A stretch of DNA of 62,252 nucleotides from Erysipelotrichaceae bacterium 7770_A6 (GTDB lineage: Bacteria; Bacillota_I; Bacilli_A; Erysipelotrichales; Erysipelotrichaceae), in NCBI GenBank assembly GCA_014610835.1, contig QQXM01000005.1, forward strand, positions 1-62,252, written 5' to 3'. Below are positions 52,571 through 60,498 of the stretch, one piece after another; position 1 is the stretch's first letter, and every line of letters begins with the position of its first letter. The notes beneath the pieces are model-generated. The model searched no databases and was not told the DNA's origin. It saw nothing but the letters and a program-made list of their open reading frames with translations. The translations under genes and the position numbers were made by a program.

Positions 52571-52674
52571 AATATGAACTTTTCATGAAAGATTGCAGAT
52601 GAAAAATTGAAAATTTTGAAAATGTTTCATAAATTCATTCGTTTCCTGGGAAAAAACATGTGTTTTTCATTCAA

Positions 52675-53865
52675 TTACAGTTTTTTTACAAATACTGTGC
52701 TACATACTTGTGAAAAGCCTTGTTTTATGAATACTGCAATATTTTTGTCATTTTCATCCATTTCAACTTTGATTTCTTCGATTCTATTCTTCTTTGCTTC
52801 TTCAATGAAAAGCTGAATTGCTTTTGTTCCAATCCCTTGATTCCTTTTTTCATATTCCACAATGATATGCATCCAGCAGGTTGTATCTGTCTCTTTCACA
52901 TATCCGATTTCTCCAGCATAGGAATGATTCTCATCAAAAATATAGCGATAGAAATAATTCTCATCCAAACCCCATTTCTGATAAAATGGTTCCCATTTTT
53001 TTCTATCAAATGGAAAAGGTCCCCCATATGCTTCATTGAATGACATCGTCTTTTCATCTTCAACAAGTTGCTTACGATACCATAAATCTTCAATGTGCGG
53101 CTGAAATAAGCAAACTTCATTTTTCAGTGTTAAGGCAAATTCTAATTCAATTTCAAATTTTGAATGGTTATGGTTAGCTTCATTTAAGCCTGTATTGTTA
53201 TATTCTTCTGCAAATGTATCTCCACATTCTAAAAATGTATATAGTTCAAATCCATAGAAATCTGCCACCGCCTCTACACCTGCAATTTCCATTTCCACTG
53301 CCAGGCAGCCTTCTTCTCTTCTTTTCTGTACTGCTCCTCTTGTTTCTCTTGTAAATGCATCTGTTGTCCAGACTCTTCCTTCAATGTATGGAATATGATT
53401 TTCTTTAAAAAACGAAGCCACTTTCTCGTGATTTTTGATTGCAATATAGTCTGAAGGTTTTTTAAAATGATATGACATGCCTTCATCACGATAGCTTTCT
53501 GTTGGAATAATATACTTTCCTTTTGTCTTCTCACTGATACTTCCACAAGATCCAGACATGATAAAACGATATGCACCACTTACCCACGCCGCTTCAATCA
53601 TACATTGTGCGCACATTGTACTTCCTAATTCTGTGAGATAGAATGCAATCTCTTTTCCCTTGTATACAAGAGACATAATATCTGTAGAACCATTACATCC
53701 ACTAATTTCAGATATTTTTTTACATGCATATGTTGTTAATATTTTCTGATAGATCTGATCTGAAAAGATAATGATGCATGTATCCACCATCTTTCCTTGT
53801 TTTCCATAAAAATCTTCTTCATTGATATATGTTTCTGTTGCAATATCAAACGAATCTGTAATCAT
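52675..53865 (-). CDS. Nucleoside phosphorylase-GNAT acetyltransferase fusion
   Basis: A 396-aa two-domain protein. Residues 25-250 look like the PNP/uridine phosphorylase fold: ELGSTMCAQCMIEAAW, SGSCGSISEK and the sugar-site motif AVEMEIAGVEAVADFYG (189-205). Residues 265-396 are a GNAT N-acetyltransferase, with the acetyl-CoA loop RNQGIGTKAIQLF at 341-353 and a late KQGFSQVCSTVFV. No stop or frameshift separates them, and codon use looks continuous. Neither substrate is visible. GGGAGG precedes the ATG. It sits between the peptide importer and a peptidase with its own terminator unit upstream. Confidence 0.82.
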   Translation of the reverse strand: MITDSFDIATETYINEEDFYGKQGKMVDTCIIIFSDQIYQKILTTYACKKISEISGCNGSTDIMSLVYKGKEIAFYLTELGSTMCAQCMIEAAWVSGAYRFIMSGSCGSISEKTKGKYIIPTESYRDEGMSYHFKKPSDYIAIKNHEKVASFFKENHIPYIEGRVWTTDAFTRETRGAVQKRREEGCLAVEMEIAGVEAVADFYGFELYTFLECGDTFAEEYNNTGLNEANHNHSKFEIELEFALTLKNEVCLFQPHIEDLWYRKQLVEDEKTMSFNEAYGGPFPFDRKKWEPFYQKWGLDENYFYRYIFDENHSYAGEIGYVKETDTTCWMHIIVEYEKRNQGIGTKAIQLFIEEAKKNRIEEIKVEMDENDKNIAVFIKQGFSQVCSTVFVKKL

Positions 53866-53883
53866 AAATTATTCCTCCCAAGA

Positions 53884-53917
53884 TAAAAAATACACATCCT
53901 TAACAAAGAATGTGTAT
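53884..53917 (-). terminator. Terminator of the PepC-like peptidase gene
   Basis: ATACACAT and ATGTGTAT (53890-53897 with 53910-53917) with a 12-nt loop, followed by TTTTTTAT on the minus strand. Confidence 0.82.
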
Positions 53918-53924
53918 ACCTTGA

Positions 53925-55241
53925 TTAGTCAGCTAATGTTCCAAATGGATCCCATGGAGCAACCTGAACAGGTTCTTTATCAAGTGCAGCTAAAGCTTCT
54001 TTTGACAAGAACTTCTTATTCACTGCAACAACATACATGTATTTATCAAACCATGTATCACTTCCAATAAAATATCCCTGATTTGCAACTTTATCACCCC
54101 AGGAGTTTTCAATCTTCCATCTGTTTGGTTTTCCATTTTCATCAAGATTGACACCTGTCAGCATCATTGCATGGTTCATTGCAGACTGATGTGCATCCAG
54201 CATTTCTGCTTTTGTCATAGATAGATCCATATCTAATGTATTTTCATAGTCATACTGTGCATCATCCCATAGACCACTTTCACGATCTCCATCTGGTCCG
54301 CAATCACATCCAAACCATACTGGTTCTCCACTCTTCAACTGTTCAATCGCTGCATTCTTGAATTCATCCAATGGTAAGTTCAACATATTGATTGGATTGC
54401 CATTTACGACGTTTCCAAGATATTCAACAGTATATGTCTTGTAATATTCCTTGTTAGATGTAGGTGCATTGATGCAGTTAATGTAGTCATCAATATCTGC
54501 ACCTAAATAATTTTCATAGAACTGTGCTGGTGTTACGTGATATTCAGCGTGATGCTTCTCAGAAGCATCTACATACTCAAATGTAAACTCCTTTGGTGGC
54601 AAACCAAAGCAGGAAGCAATCAAAGAATAGATTTCTTTTAATGCCTGTGCCTTTAGAGCAGGAATATCTGCACCTTCTTTTCTTGTATCCACAACAAACT
54701 TTCTAAGTCTCTTATTCAAAAGTCCATTCATTGTTCTTGTATGAGAAGACTGATATGTTTCTGGCATTGCTGTCTTTGGACATAGTCCATATTTCTTAAC
54801 GAGAGACTGTACCATATTCCACTGTCCGCCATCGCCAACAGCCCAGCTTAAAAGATATCTCATCTTTTCACTATCCATTGGATTGTTAATTTCATTTAAT
54901 GCACATTCCATAAACCAGTTTGCTTTTTCTAGTTTATCAAAGAAGGCAATATAATTCTGTGATAGTTCAAATTCTTTAATGTTATATTTCTTGGCAATTT
55001 TTTCTCTTAAGAAATTCATTGAAGAGAAAATCCAGCATCTTCCAGACTGCATTTGATTTGTTGCCTTCATTGTTTTTAAATCTACGCTAAAGATATCAGG
55101 ATTATGACATTCTGCATCAAATACACGTGAAATAGTATTTAAATCATTCTTTGTCAATGCATTTCTTACAACACGTGCCTTCGCATCTGCTTCATAATTT
55201 GTACGTAATTCATTTAATAATGTGCTTGAGATTTCTTCCAT
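53925..55241 (-). CDS. pepC: C1-family aminopeptidase, PepC/bleomycin hydrolase
   Basis: This is a cytoplasmic cysteine aminopeptidase that trims imported peptides (438 aa, normal). The catalytic Cys69 lies in QMQSGRCWIFSS, His in QSAMNHAMMLTG, and Asn in WKIENSWGDK. The family segment ELSQNYIAFFDKLEKAN is clear. Bleomycin hydrolases are hexameric with a C-terminus reaching the active site. It lies next to the oligopeptide importer, which fits use of peptides as amino acid source. GAGGG precedes the ATG. Confidence 0.95.
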   Translation of the reverse strand: MEEISSTLLNELRTNYEADAKARVVRNALTKNDLNTISRVFDAECHNPDIFSVDLKTMKATNQMQSGRCWIFSSMNFLREKIAKKYNIKEFELSQNYIAFFDKLEKANWFMECALNEINNPMDSEKMRYLLSWAVGDGGQWNMVQSLVKKYGLCPKTAMPETYQSSHTRTMNGLLNKRLRKFVVDTRKEGADIPALKAQALKEIYSLIASCFGLPPKEFTFEYVDASEKHHAEYHVTPAQFYENYLGADIDDYINCINAPTSNKEYYKTYTVEYLGNVVNGNPINMLNLPLDEFKNAAIEQLKSGEPVWFGCDCGPDGDRESGLWDDAQYDYENTLDMDLSMTKAEMLDAHQSAMNHAMMLTGVNLDENGKPNRWKIENSWGDKVANQGYFIGSDTWFDKYMYVVAVNKKFLSKEALAALDKEPVQVAPWDPFGTLAD

Positions 55242-55282
55242 AATTCACACCCTCACTCTCAGTGATTTCTATCCTATCACAT

Positions 55283-55313
55283 AAAAAAGAGAACGCTCTT
55301 CAAAACGTCCTCT
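55283..55313 (-). terminator. Terminator of the PadR-TldDE operon
   Basis: AGAGGACGT/ACGTCCTCT-side stem (55305-55313) pairs with 55288-55296 with wobbles, followed by six T on the minus strand. Confidence 0.75.
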
Positions 55314-55350
55314 ATTATTTAAAATTTTTTACATTTGTATGAAAACTTTT

Positions 55351-56619
55351 TCAAGCAATGTTTAAATTCTTAAAGATAAAGTATTTTGGTCCCTGGTATT
55401 TCTGCGTCGTTGTATTTTCGCTGGAAAATTCAACATCTTGTAAGGCTTCATAGATGTTTCCCGTAATAGAGAAACCAGTCAATGGAATATACTTCTCTCC
55501 ATCAAAGTATCTAGCCAGTCGAACTTCTCCTCCAAAATAGCCAGAAGCACTTTCTAACTGCGGTGCAGAGAAATGATCAATAATCAAATGTGGCTGCAAG
55601 GCATCTACTGTATTCTTTGCTTTAATCTCAGCAACTGGATAGGAACCAGTAATTTCTTTGGCATTTAGATAATGACCATATTGAATATCACCAAATAAAT
55701 TTGTGTTAATACCATCATGGATAATTTCTGTTTCTTTTAATACAACACCATGATTGTCAAATGTCCTTGCATTTGCGGCACCTTCGATCTGTCCTTTTAG
55801 AATCATATCAAACTTTGTATTTGAAACAGGTTTATCAATATCATAGTGATTCGATTGTGTCACGTGAGAAGCATAGGATGTATTCTCCATGATATTGCCT
55901 ACAATAAGGTTTGCCATTTCACCATACATGTATACTGGTGTATCTTTTGTAATATTCACTGTATCAATCGTCCTGGCAATACTTCTTTGCTTTACTAAAT
56001 GTAGAATATCACGGATATCCTGTTCAATAGATGCTTTATCAAATGTGTTATTTCTGTAATATTTATATGATTCAAATTCTTCATTGTTATGACTACTTGT
56101 AGGAATCGTTTCAAATTCAACAGATAACTTTGTATCTACATGATGTACATCATTAGAATTCAAAAATTCTGTACGTGTAACATAGACAAAGATTTCCGTT
56201 GCATTCAGCCAGCTCTCACTTGACTGATTTGCCTCATCAATTGCTTCAGCAGCTTTTAAAGCAATCGCATTTAAAGATTCTTTATTTGCCGATTCCTTGA
56301 TCAAAGAAGTTTGATTGGATGCTAAAGGATAATATGGATTCAAAGCTGTTTCTGCTTTTTTAACAGCAGCAGTAATCTTAGAATTTAAAGAATCAGCATC
56401 ATCAGCACTAGTTACCGCAATCATACTGCTTCCTCTTTTATCATCTACATCTTTATATACAACAATAGAAACTGTATCTGTATTTACAACACGGTTTAAT
56501 TCCATCTTCTTTTTTACAAAGAATAATTCACTTGCATTCTTTGTAACTTTTGTATATTCATAATCAGATAAATCTGAATGATTTTTTAATACTTGTACGA
56601 TTTCTTCTGTATTCATCAT
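55351..56619 (-). CDS. TldE/PmbA family protein
   Basis: This is the partner of TldD (422 aa). It has the PmbA/TldE architecture and lacks the HExxxH zinc motif, as usual for this subunit. In E. coli the TldD-TldE complex is a protease that processes microcin B17 and CcdA and can cut unfolded peptides. C-terminal segments such as LTGFSITGNIYEALQDVE fit the family. Start overlaps the TldD stop by four bases (ATGATG). Last gene of the operon. Confidence 0.87.
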   Translation of the reverse strand: MMNTEEIVQVLKNHSDLSDYEYTKVTKNASELFFVKKKMELNRVVNTDTVSIVVYKDVDDKRGSSMIAVTSADDADSLNSKITAAVKKAETALNPYYPLASNQTSLIKESANKESLNAIALKAAEAIDEANQSSESWLNATEIFVYVTRTEFLNSNDVHHVDTKLSVEFETIPTSSHNNEEFESYKYYRNNTFDKASIEQDIRDILHLVKQRSIARTIDTVNITKDTPVYMYGEMANLIVGNIMENTSYASHVTQSNHYDIDKPVSNTKFDMILKGQIEGAANARTFDNHGVVLKETEIIHDGINTNLFGDIQYGHYLNAKEITGSYPVAEIKAKNTVDALQPHLIIDHFSAPQLESASGYFGGEVRLARYFDGEKYIPLTGFSITGNIYEALQDVEFSSENTTTQKYQGPKYFIFKNLNIA

Positions 56620-57992
56620 GATAATTTTGCTTTTCCTTTCAAATATGGTCCACCATCAGACACAAATACCCATTCTTTATGTCCTTTACCACACATTCCC
56701 ATACCAAAGATATGAACATCTTTAGATACCATTGAAATAGAGTTTAACAAGTCTACAACACTTCCAGAAATCACAACTGGAGCAACAATATGATCTGTCA
56801 GTTTTCCATCAACAATTTCAATTCCATATCCTGCAGTACACTGAATCTGCCAGTTTTTAGGATCTTCCATCCCATTATTGCTTTGACATAAGTAATATCC
56901 ATGTTTAATTGATTTAATCATATCTTCTACAGAATCATTGCCTGCATCAAAGAATGTATTTGTCATTCTTGTATATACTTTACGTTTATAAGATTCTCTT
57001 CTTCCATTTCCTGTTGGTGCTGTCCCAAGTTCCATTGCACTCAGACAGTCAGAAATACCCGTTTGCAGAATACCATTTTTAATAATATTTGTTTTGCCAG
57101 CTTCAACGCCATCATCATCAAAGAAATAGGAAGCTGCAGAAACGCAGGAAGCTGCACCATCATACATATTCACAACGTCACTTGCTACTCTTTTACCAAC
57201 GTACTGTACTGCCTTAGCACGTTCTTTTACGAACATATCCATTTCCACGCCATGTCCAAATGCTTCATGTGCAATTAAACCCGCAACTGCTGGATCACAG
57301 ATGATATCGTATGTTCCTGCTTCAATTGGACGCGCATTTAACAGCTTCAATGCAATATCAATCACTTCATCTTTATCTGCATCGATCTTATCCAGGACAA
57401 GTTGACTGTCTACTTCTCCTTCTCCAGTAAAGTTCATCTTGATATTATCTCCATCACGTACAACAACCTGCATCATAGCATTACACCAGTCATATTTCTG
57501 ATCCAGGCATTTATTTGTGGAAACAAAAATCTTAGAAGTTTCACGTTTCATAAATACACATCCGACTTGAATAACTTTTGGATCTTTTGCATGTGCATAC
57601 TCTTTGATTGCATTTAGTCGCTGATAGATTTCTTCATCCCTCAAGGAAGAGGCATCTTCTCTAGCAAAAGATTCTACATGTTTATTTTCTTTTAAACATG
57701 GAATACTTGTCGCAAATGGTGTTGAAATTGTTATCGCATCAATAACATTTTCAGCATGCAGTCCACGAATATCATCACAAGAATATTCACTGTAATGGCC
57801 ATCTTTATACACCTTGATTACAAATCCACATTCATTATCCAATTCATCAATCGAAGAGGATACCGTTGTTATGAGTGCTTTCTTTGTTTTGACGTAATTG
57901 CCAAGAATGCTGACATATTCATATGTCTCATTTAATTCTTGTACAAGTGTTTTTGCATCTTCGATTCTAGATTTTAAAAATTCATTTATCAT
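56616..57992 (-). CDS. tldD: TldD family metalloprotease
   Basis: This is the catalytic subunit of the TldD/TldE protease (458 aa). The zinc motif HEAFGHGVEMD lies in DPAVAGLIAHEAFGHG, and the third ligand is probably the Cys in the late MGMCGKGHKEW. GNGRRESYKRKVYTRMTNTF is another conserved stretch. I use the ATG at 57992, with AGGG five bases upstream, rather than the GTG at 58004 that overlaps the upstream gene. Context with a PadR regulator and a DUF4097 protein is unlike the E. coli locus. Confidence 0.9.
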   Translation of the reverse strand: MINEFLKSRIEDAKTLVQELNETYEYVSILGNYVKTKKALITTVSSSIDELDNECGFVIKVYKDGHYSEYSCDDIRGLHAENVIDAITISTPFATSIPCLKENKHVESFAREDASSLRDEEIYQRLNAIKEYAHAKDPKVIQVGCVFMKRETSKIFVSTNKCLDQKYDWCNAMMQVVVRDGDNIKMNFTGEGEVDSQLVLDKIDADKDEVIDIALKLLNARPIEAGTYDIICDPAVAGLIAHEAFGHGVEMDMFVKERAKAVQYVGKRVASDVVNMYDGAASCVSAASYFFDDDGVEAGKTNIIKNGILQTGISDCLSAMELGTAPTGNGRRESYKRKVYTRMTNTFFDAGNDSVEDMIKSIKHGYYLCQSNNGMEDPKNWQIQCTAGYGIEIVDGKLTDHIVAPVVISGSVVDLLNSISMVSKDVHIFGMGMCGKGHKEWVFVSDGGPYLKGKAKLS

Positions 57993-58000
57993 ATTCACCC

Positions 58001-58834
58001 TCACTCAAAATCGATATCGATATCTCCAGAGATAGTCGTTGCTTCAATCTTTTTATTTCCATTTCCATATTTTCTAGAACGGAATAATTGATTGCTTCTT
58101 ACTGTATATTTTTTCTCATCATCGCTGATCAGAACTTCCATATCTCCAGACACGCTTTCTAGTTCCATATTGTAAGTAGAAATATTCTTAATTTCAATAT
58201 CTCCAGATATACATTCAATATGCAGATCATGTGCTGTTGAAGATTTAATATCCACATCACCAGATACACATTCACAATGCATCTCTTTAATATTACAATC
58301 TTTCATTTCCACATCACCAGATGCTACTTCAATTTTCAGTTTATCAGTTGAAATATTGTTAAGCGCAACATCTGAAGAAGCACCTTCAATTCTAATCTTT
58401 TCATAGCGAACATTACAAGGAACATTCACAATCACTTCTGCACTGTGATTACCAAAGAAGAAGCCATCTTTTAATTTCTTTTCTTGAATGAGTAATATAT
58501 GTTCTTTATCAATAATTGTAAATCGTTTTGGATCAGTAAAATTAACTTCCACATCGTTCACATCTTTGACTTGAAATGTAATATCTGCGCTCATCATACG
58601 TACATCTATTTCTTTCAAGGAAGAAGCAATTTCTTTTGTTTTTATTTCCTTTTGAAGAATAGAAGATGCAACGTCTTCCACCGTACCAAAAGAAGCAATA
58701 ATATCTTCTTCTGTTTCCCCTTCTTCTTTTTTATCTTCTGCGAATTCTCTCATATACTCAATGACACTCTGTACATCATCATATGCATTATCGTTTAATA
58801 CTTTTTCTAGTTCCTTCAAGTAGTTTTCAATCAT
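58001..58834 (-). CDS. HAAS/DUF1700-like plus DUF4097 beta-repeat protein
   Basis: A 277-aa protein. The first 65 residues match the HAAS-type signalling domain (LKELEKVLNDN, EYMREFAEDKKEEGETEEDI, SFGTVEDVA) that usually partners PadR regulators. The rest is a DUF4097 beta helix with at least six repeats of about 20 residues centred on SGDV or SGDI (SSDVAL, SGDVEM, SGDVDI, SGDIEI, SGDMEV, SGDIDI). No membrane helix is seen, unlike many DUF1700 proteins, so it is probably cytoplasmic. It overlaps PadR by four bases and touches TldD. Confidence 0.85.
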   Translation of the reverse strand: MIENYLKELEKVLNDNAYDDVQSVIEYMREFAEDKKEEGETEEDIIASFGTVEDVASSILQKEIKTKEIASSLKEIDVRMMSADITFQVKDVNDVEVNFTDPKRFTIIDKEHILLIQEKKLKDGFFFGNHSAEVIVNVPCNVRYEKIRIEGASSDVALNNISTDKLKIEVASGDVEMKDCNIKEMHCECVSGDVDIKSSTAHDLHIECISGDIEIKNISTYNMELESVSGDMEVLISDDEKKYTVRSNQLFRSRKYGNGNKKIEATTISGDIDIDFE

Positions 58835-59145
58835 TGTCTGGCCTCCTTTTGAATATAGTGATATATATTCATTAATTCCTGAAGATCTTCTAAATAATCC
58901 TGAATTTTTTTTACACCTGCTGGTGTAATATGATACATTTTACGTAAGCGATAATTATGTTCTTCTGTATATACTGTTAAGCTGCCATTTTTCTCTAGTC
59001 TTCTTAAAATGGGATATAACGTAGACTCAGAAATGTCTATGACATCATGCAGGTCTTTGATGATCTTATATCCATAAGAATCTTCTTTTAATAATGCAGT
59101 TAATACACAAATATCTAAAATACCTCTTTTTAGCTGTGCATCCAT
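58831..59145 (-). CDS. PadR family transcriptional regulator
   Basis: A 104-aa winged-helix regulator: QLKRGILDICVLTALLKEDS, then SYGYKIIKDL, ESTLYPILRRLEKNG as recognition helix and RKMYHITPAG as wing. It starts the four-gene operon and probably represses it. The ATG at 59145 has GGAGG seven bases upstream and is better than the GTG two codons earlier. Confidence 0.93.
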   Translation of the reverse strand: MDAQLKRGILDICVLTALLKEDSYGYKIIKDLHDVIDISESTLYPILRRLEKNGSLTVYTEEHNYRLRKMYHITPAGVKKIQDYLEDLQELMNIYHYIQKEARQ

Positions 59146-59164
59146 ATCCACACCTCCTGCTATT

Positions 59165-59193
59165 ACTATATATTACATAGTATTACTTGTAAA
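59165..59193 (-). promoter_or_regulatory. Promoter of the PadR-DUF4097-TldDE operon
   Basis: On the minus strand TTTACA (59188-59193), a 17-base spacer and TATAGT (59165-59170). An imperfect dyad (TTACATAATACTT ... AAGTAATACTATGTAA on the minus strand) covers the -35 and spacer, a suitable PadR operator. Confidence 0.65.
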
Positions 59194-59235
59194 GAAGTAT
59201 TATGTAAGTTTTAAAATTATTTTTCAAAAGAAATA

Positions 59236-59244
59236 TGATATAAT
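59236..59244 (+). promoter_or_regulatory. Extended -10 of tRNA-Ser
   Basis: The extended -10 is TGATATAAT (hexamer 59239-59244), 12 bases before the tRNA. No strong -35 is visible. Confidence 0.55.
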
Positions 59245-59256
59245 AATTTTCGCTAT

Positions 59257-59342
59257 GGAGAAGTACCCAAGAGGCTGAAGGGATCGGTTTCGAAAACCGA
59301 CAGGCGTGAAAGCGTGCGGGGGTTCAAATCCCTTCTTCTCCG
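59257..59342 (+). tRNA. tRNA-Ser (anticodon CGA)
   Basis: An 86-nt class II tRNA: acceptor GGAGAAG/CTTCTCC with discriminator G, anticodon stem TCGGT/ACCGA with loop TTCGAAA (anticodon CGA, codon UCG), a long variable arm (CGTGAAAGCG) and a T loop TTCAAAT. CCA is not encoded. Confidence 0.95.
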
Positions 59343-59345
59343 CTG

Positions 59346-59369
59346 AACCATCATTAGGATGGTTTTTTT
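59346..59369 (+). terminator. Terminator of tRNA-Ser
   Basis: AACCATC/GATGGTT (59346-59352 with 59358-59364) runs into seven T. Confidence 0.88.
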
Positions 59370-59373
59370 GTAT

Positions 59374-59403
59374 CAAAAAAAGCAGAAGTATGTAACTTCT
59401 ACT
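59374..59403 (-). terminator. Terminator of the MerR-DUF4230 operon
   Basis: AGCAGAAGT (59381-59389) pairs with ACTTCTACT (59395-59403; one wobble), followed by seven T on the minus strand. Confidence 0.82.
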
Positions 59404-60008
59404 TATTCTGTTTCGAATTGAAGCTTATATTCTTTTGTATTGTATTCAGAAGCAAAGAATCCCTTTAAAACAAGCTCTGCATTCTTTTCAGCTTCTTCAT
59501 ATAAGCCATTTTCAATTGCATCTTTTTCTGCACGGTCAATCAATTCCTGTAATGCTTTGTTTTGCGTTTCCAGCTTGATCGTCGTAAACATAGAATCCTG
59601 TTCATGGTATACCTTGAAACTAGATGTATCCAAATCTTTTGATAATGTCTGTACCTGTGGCAGCTTCACTGTAATCTGTTTCTTTGCTTCATCTACATCA
59701 TATGTAATTTTTGTAAAGTCATAACCAGCTTTGATCTCGACATCATAAGAGTAAATTTGCTTTGCCTGTGTAAATGGGATATCAAGACCAAATGCTTTCT
59801 GCCCATCTGCAATCATTTCAATTTCCGTACAGTAGGCACTCTGTGTTGCCAATTCTCCAATGTCTTCAAATGTCAGTTTAGCTGTCTTTCCATCAGTCTG
59901 CGCTTCTTTATTACCAATTTTTGTTCCTATAAATAATCCTCCAGCAGTAAAAACTACAATCAATACGATTGTCAGTATTCTTTTTGTTGCTTCATTCAAT
60001 TGTTTCAT
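59403..60008 (-). CDS. DUF4230 family membrane-anchored protein
   Basis: About 201 aa. One N-terminal membrane helix (ILTIVLIVVFTAGGLFIGT) anchors an external domain of the DUF4230 type: FEDIGELATQSAYCTEIE, then YSYDVEIKAGYDFTKITYDVDE and KQITVKLPQVQTLS. Function unknown. Of three consecutive ATGs I use the third (60008) because GGAG is then seven bases away. The start lies 17 bases inside the MerR gene, so the pair is coupled and likely controlled by it. Confidence 0.82.
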   Translation of the reverse strand: MKQLNEATKRILTIVLIVVFTAGGLFIGTKIGNKEAQTDGKTAKLTFEDIGELATQSAYCTEIEMIADGQKAFGLDIPFTQAKQIYSYDVEIKAGYDFTKITYDVDEAKKQITVKLPQVQTLSKDLDTSSFKVYHEQDSMFTTIKLETQNKALQELIDRAEKDAIENGLYEEAEKNAELVLKGFFASEYNTKEYKLQFETE

Positions 60009-60345
60009 CATCATTCTCCTTTAATTCATGGATGAGATTTTCAGCATAATGAATTCTGTGATTTATTGCTTCGATATCAAGCTTCATTTGAACAATCACC
60101 TCTTCTAATACCTGCACTTTGATTTTATTAGATTCATTCATCATTTGTTTAATACGCTCAAGAGATACTCCTGCTTTTTTATACTTTAAAATCATCTGTA
60201 GTTTCAGTAATTGCTCCTCATCATAAAGCTTTGCTTTCTGTTTACCAGCACGAATCGTTGGTTTCAATATATCAACCTTGTCGTAGTAATACAGCGTTTT
60301 CCTTGTAACATGCATCATTAAACATACTTCATTCACAGTTTTCAT
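59992..60345 (-). CDS. MerR family transcriptional regulator
   Basis: About 117 aa. The HTH is KTVNEVCLMMHVTRKTLYYYD with the wing ILKPTIRAGKQKAKLYDEE. A dimerisation coiled coil fills the rest (about 75-117). There is no ligand domain and no metal-site cysteine pair. I use the ATG at 60345, with AGG six bases upstream. An ATG five codons earlier (60360) would have almost no leader and cannot be excluded. A MerR-type operator lies just upstream, so it probably regulates itself and DUF4230. Confidence 0.85.
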   Translation of the reverse strand: MKTVNEVCLMMHVTRKTLYYYDKVDILKPTIRAGKQKAKLYDEEQLLKLQMILKYKKAGVSLERIKQMMNESNKIKVQVLEEVIVQMKLDIEAINHRIHYAENLIHELKENDDETIE

Positions 60346-60369
60346 CTTTTGCCTGGACATCTAAAAAGC

Positions 60370-60401
60370 ATTTTAAAACCGTTCCTTTAGGGAACGGTCA
60401 A
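60370..60401 (-). promoter_or_regulatory. MerR-type promoter with long spacer and dyad operator
   Basis: On the minus strand TTGACC (60396-60401) and TAAAAT (60370-60375) are 20 bases apart, or 19 if TTAAAA is the -10. The spacer holds ACCGTTCC-N5-GGAACGGT (60378-60398), a perfect 8-bp dyad. Long spacers with a central dyad are the mark of promoters that MerR proteins untwist. Confidence 0.85.
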
Positions 60402-60450
60402 GTGCTATTTGATGCTTCTCCTCCTAGAGTGAAATATGTTTTTTCCGCGC

Positions 60451-60485
60451 ATAAAAAAAAGACTCTAGGAACAACCTAAAGTCTT
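60451..60485 (-). terminator. Terminator of the phosphofructokinase gene
   Basis: AGACTCTAGG (60460-60469) pairs with CCTAAAGTCT (60475-60484), and eight T follow on the minus strand. Confidence 0.88.
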
Positions 60486-60498
60486 CAAATAGAAATGA

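Noticed and set aside
52596-52640. CodY box upstream of the peptide transporter
   Set aside because: The best match to AATTTTCWGAAAATT has about four mismatches in very AT-rich DNA, and I cannot tell whether the organism has CodY.
58070-58400. DNA repeat array inside the DUF4097 gene
   Set aside because: The repetition is the protein's beta-helix repeat (SGDV/SGDI every 20 residues). It varies at DNA level and is not a CRISPR or tandem repeat locus.
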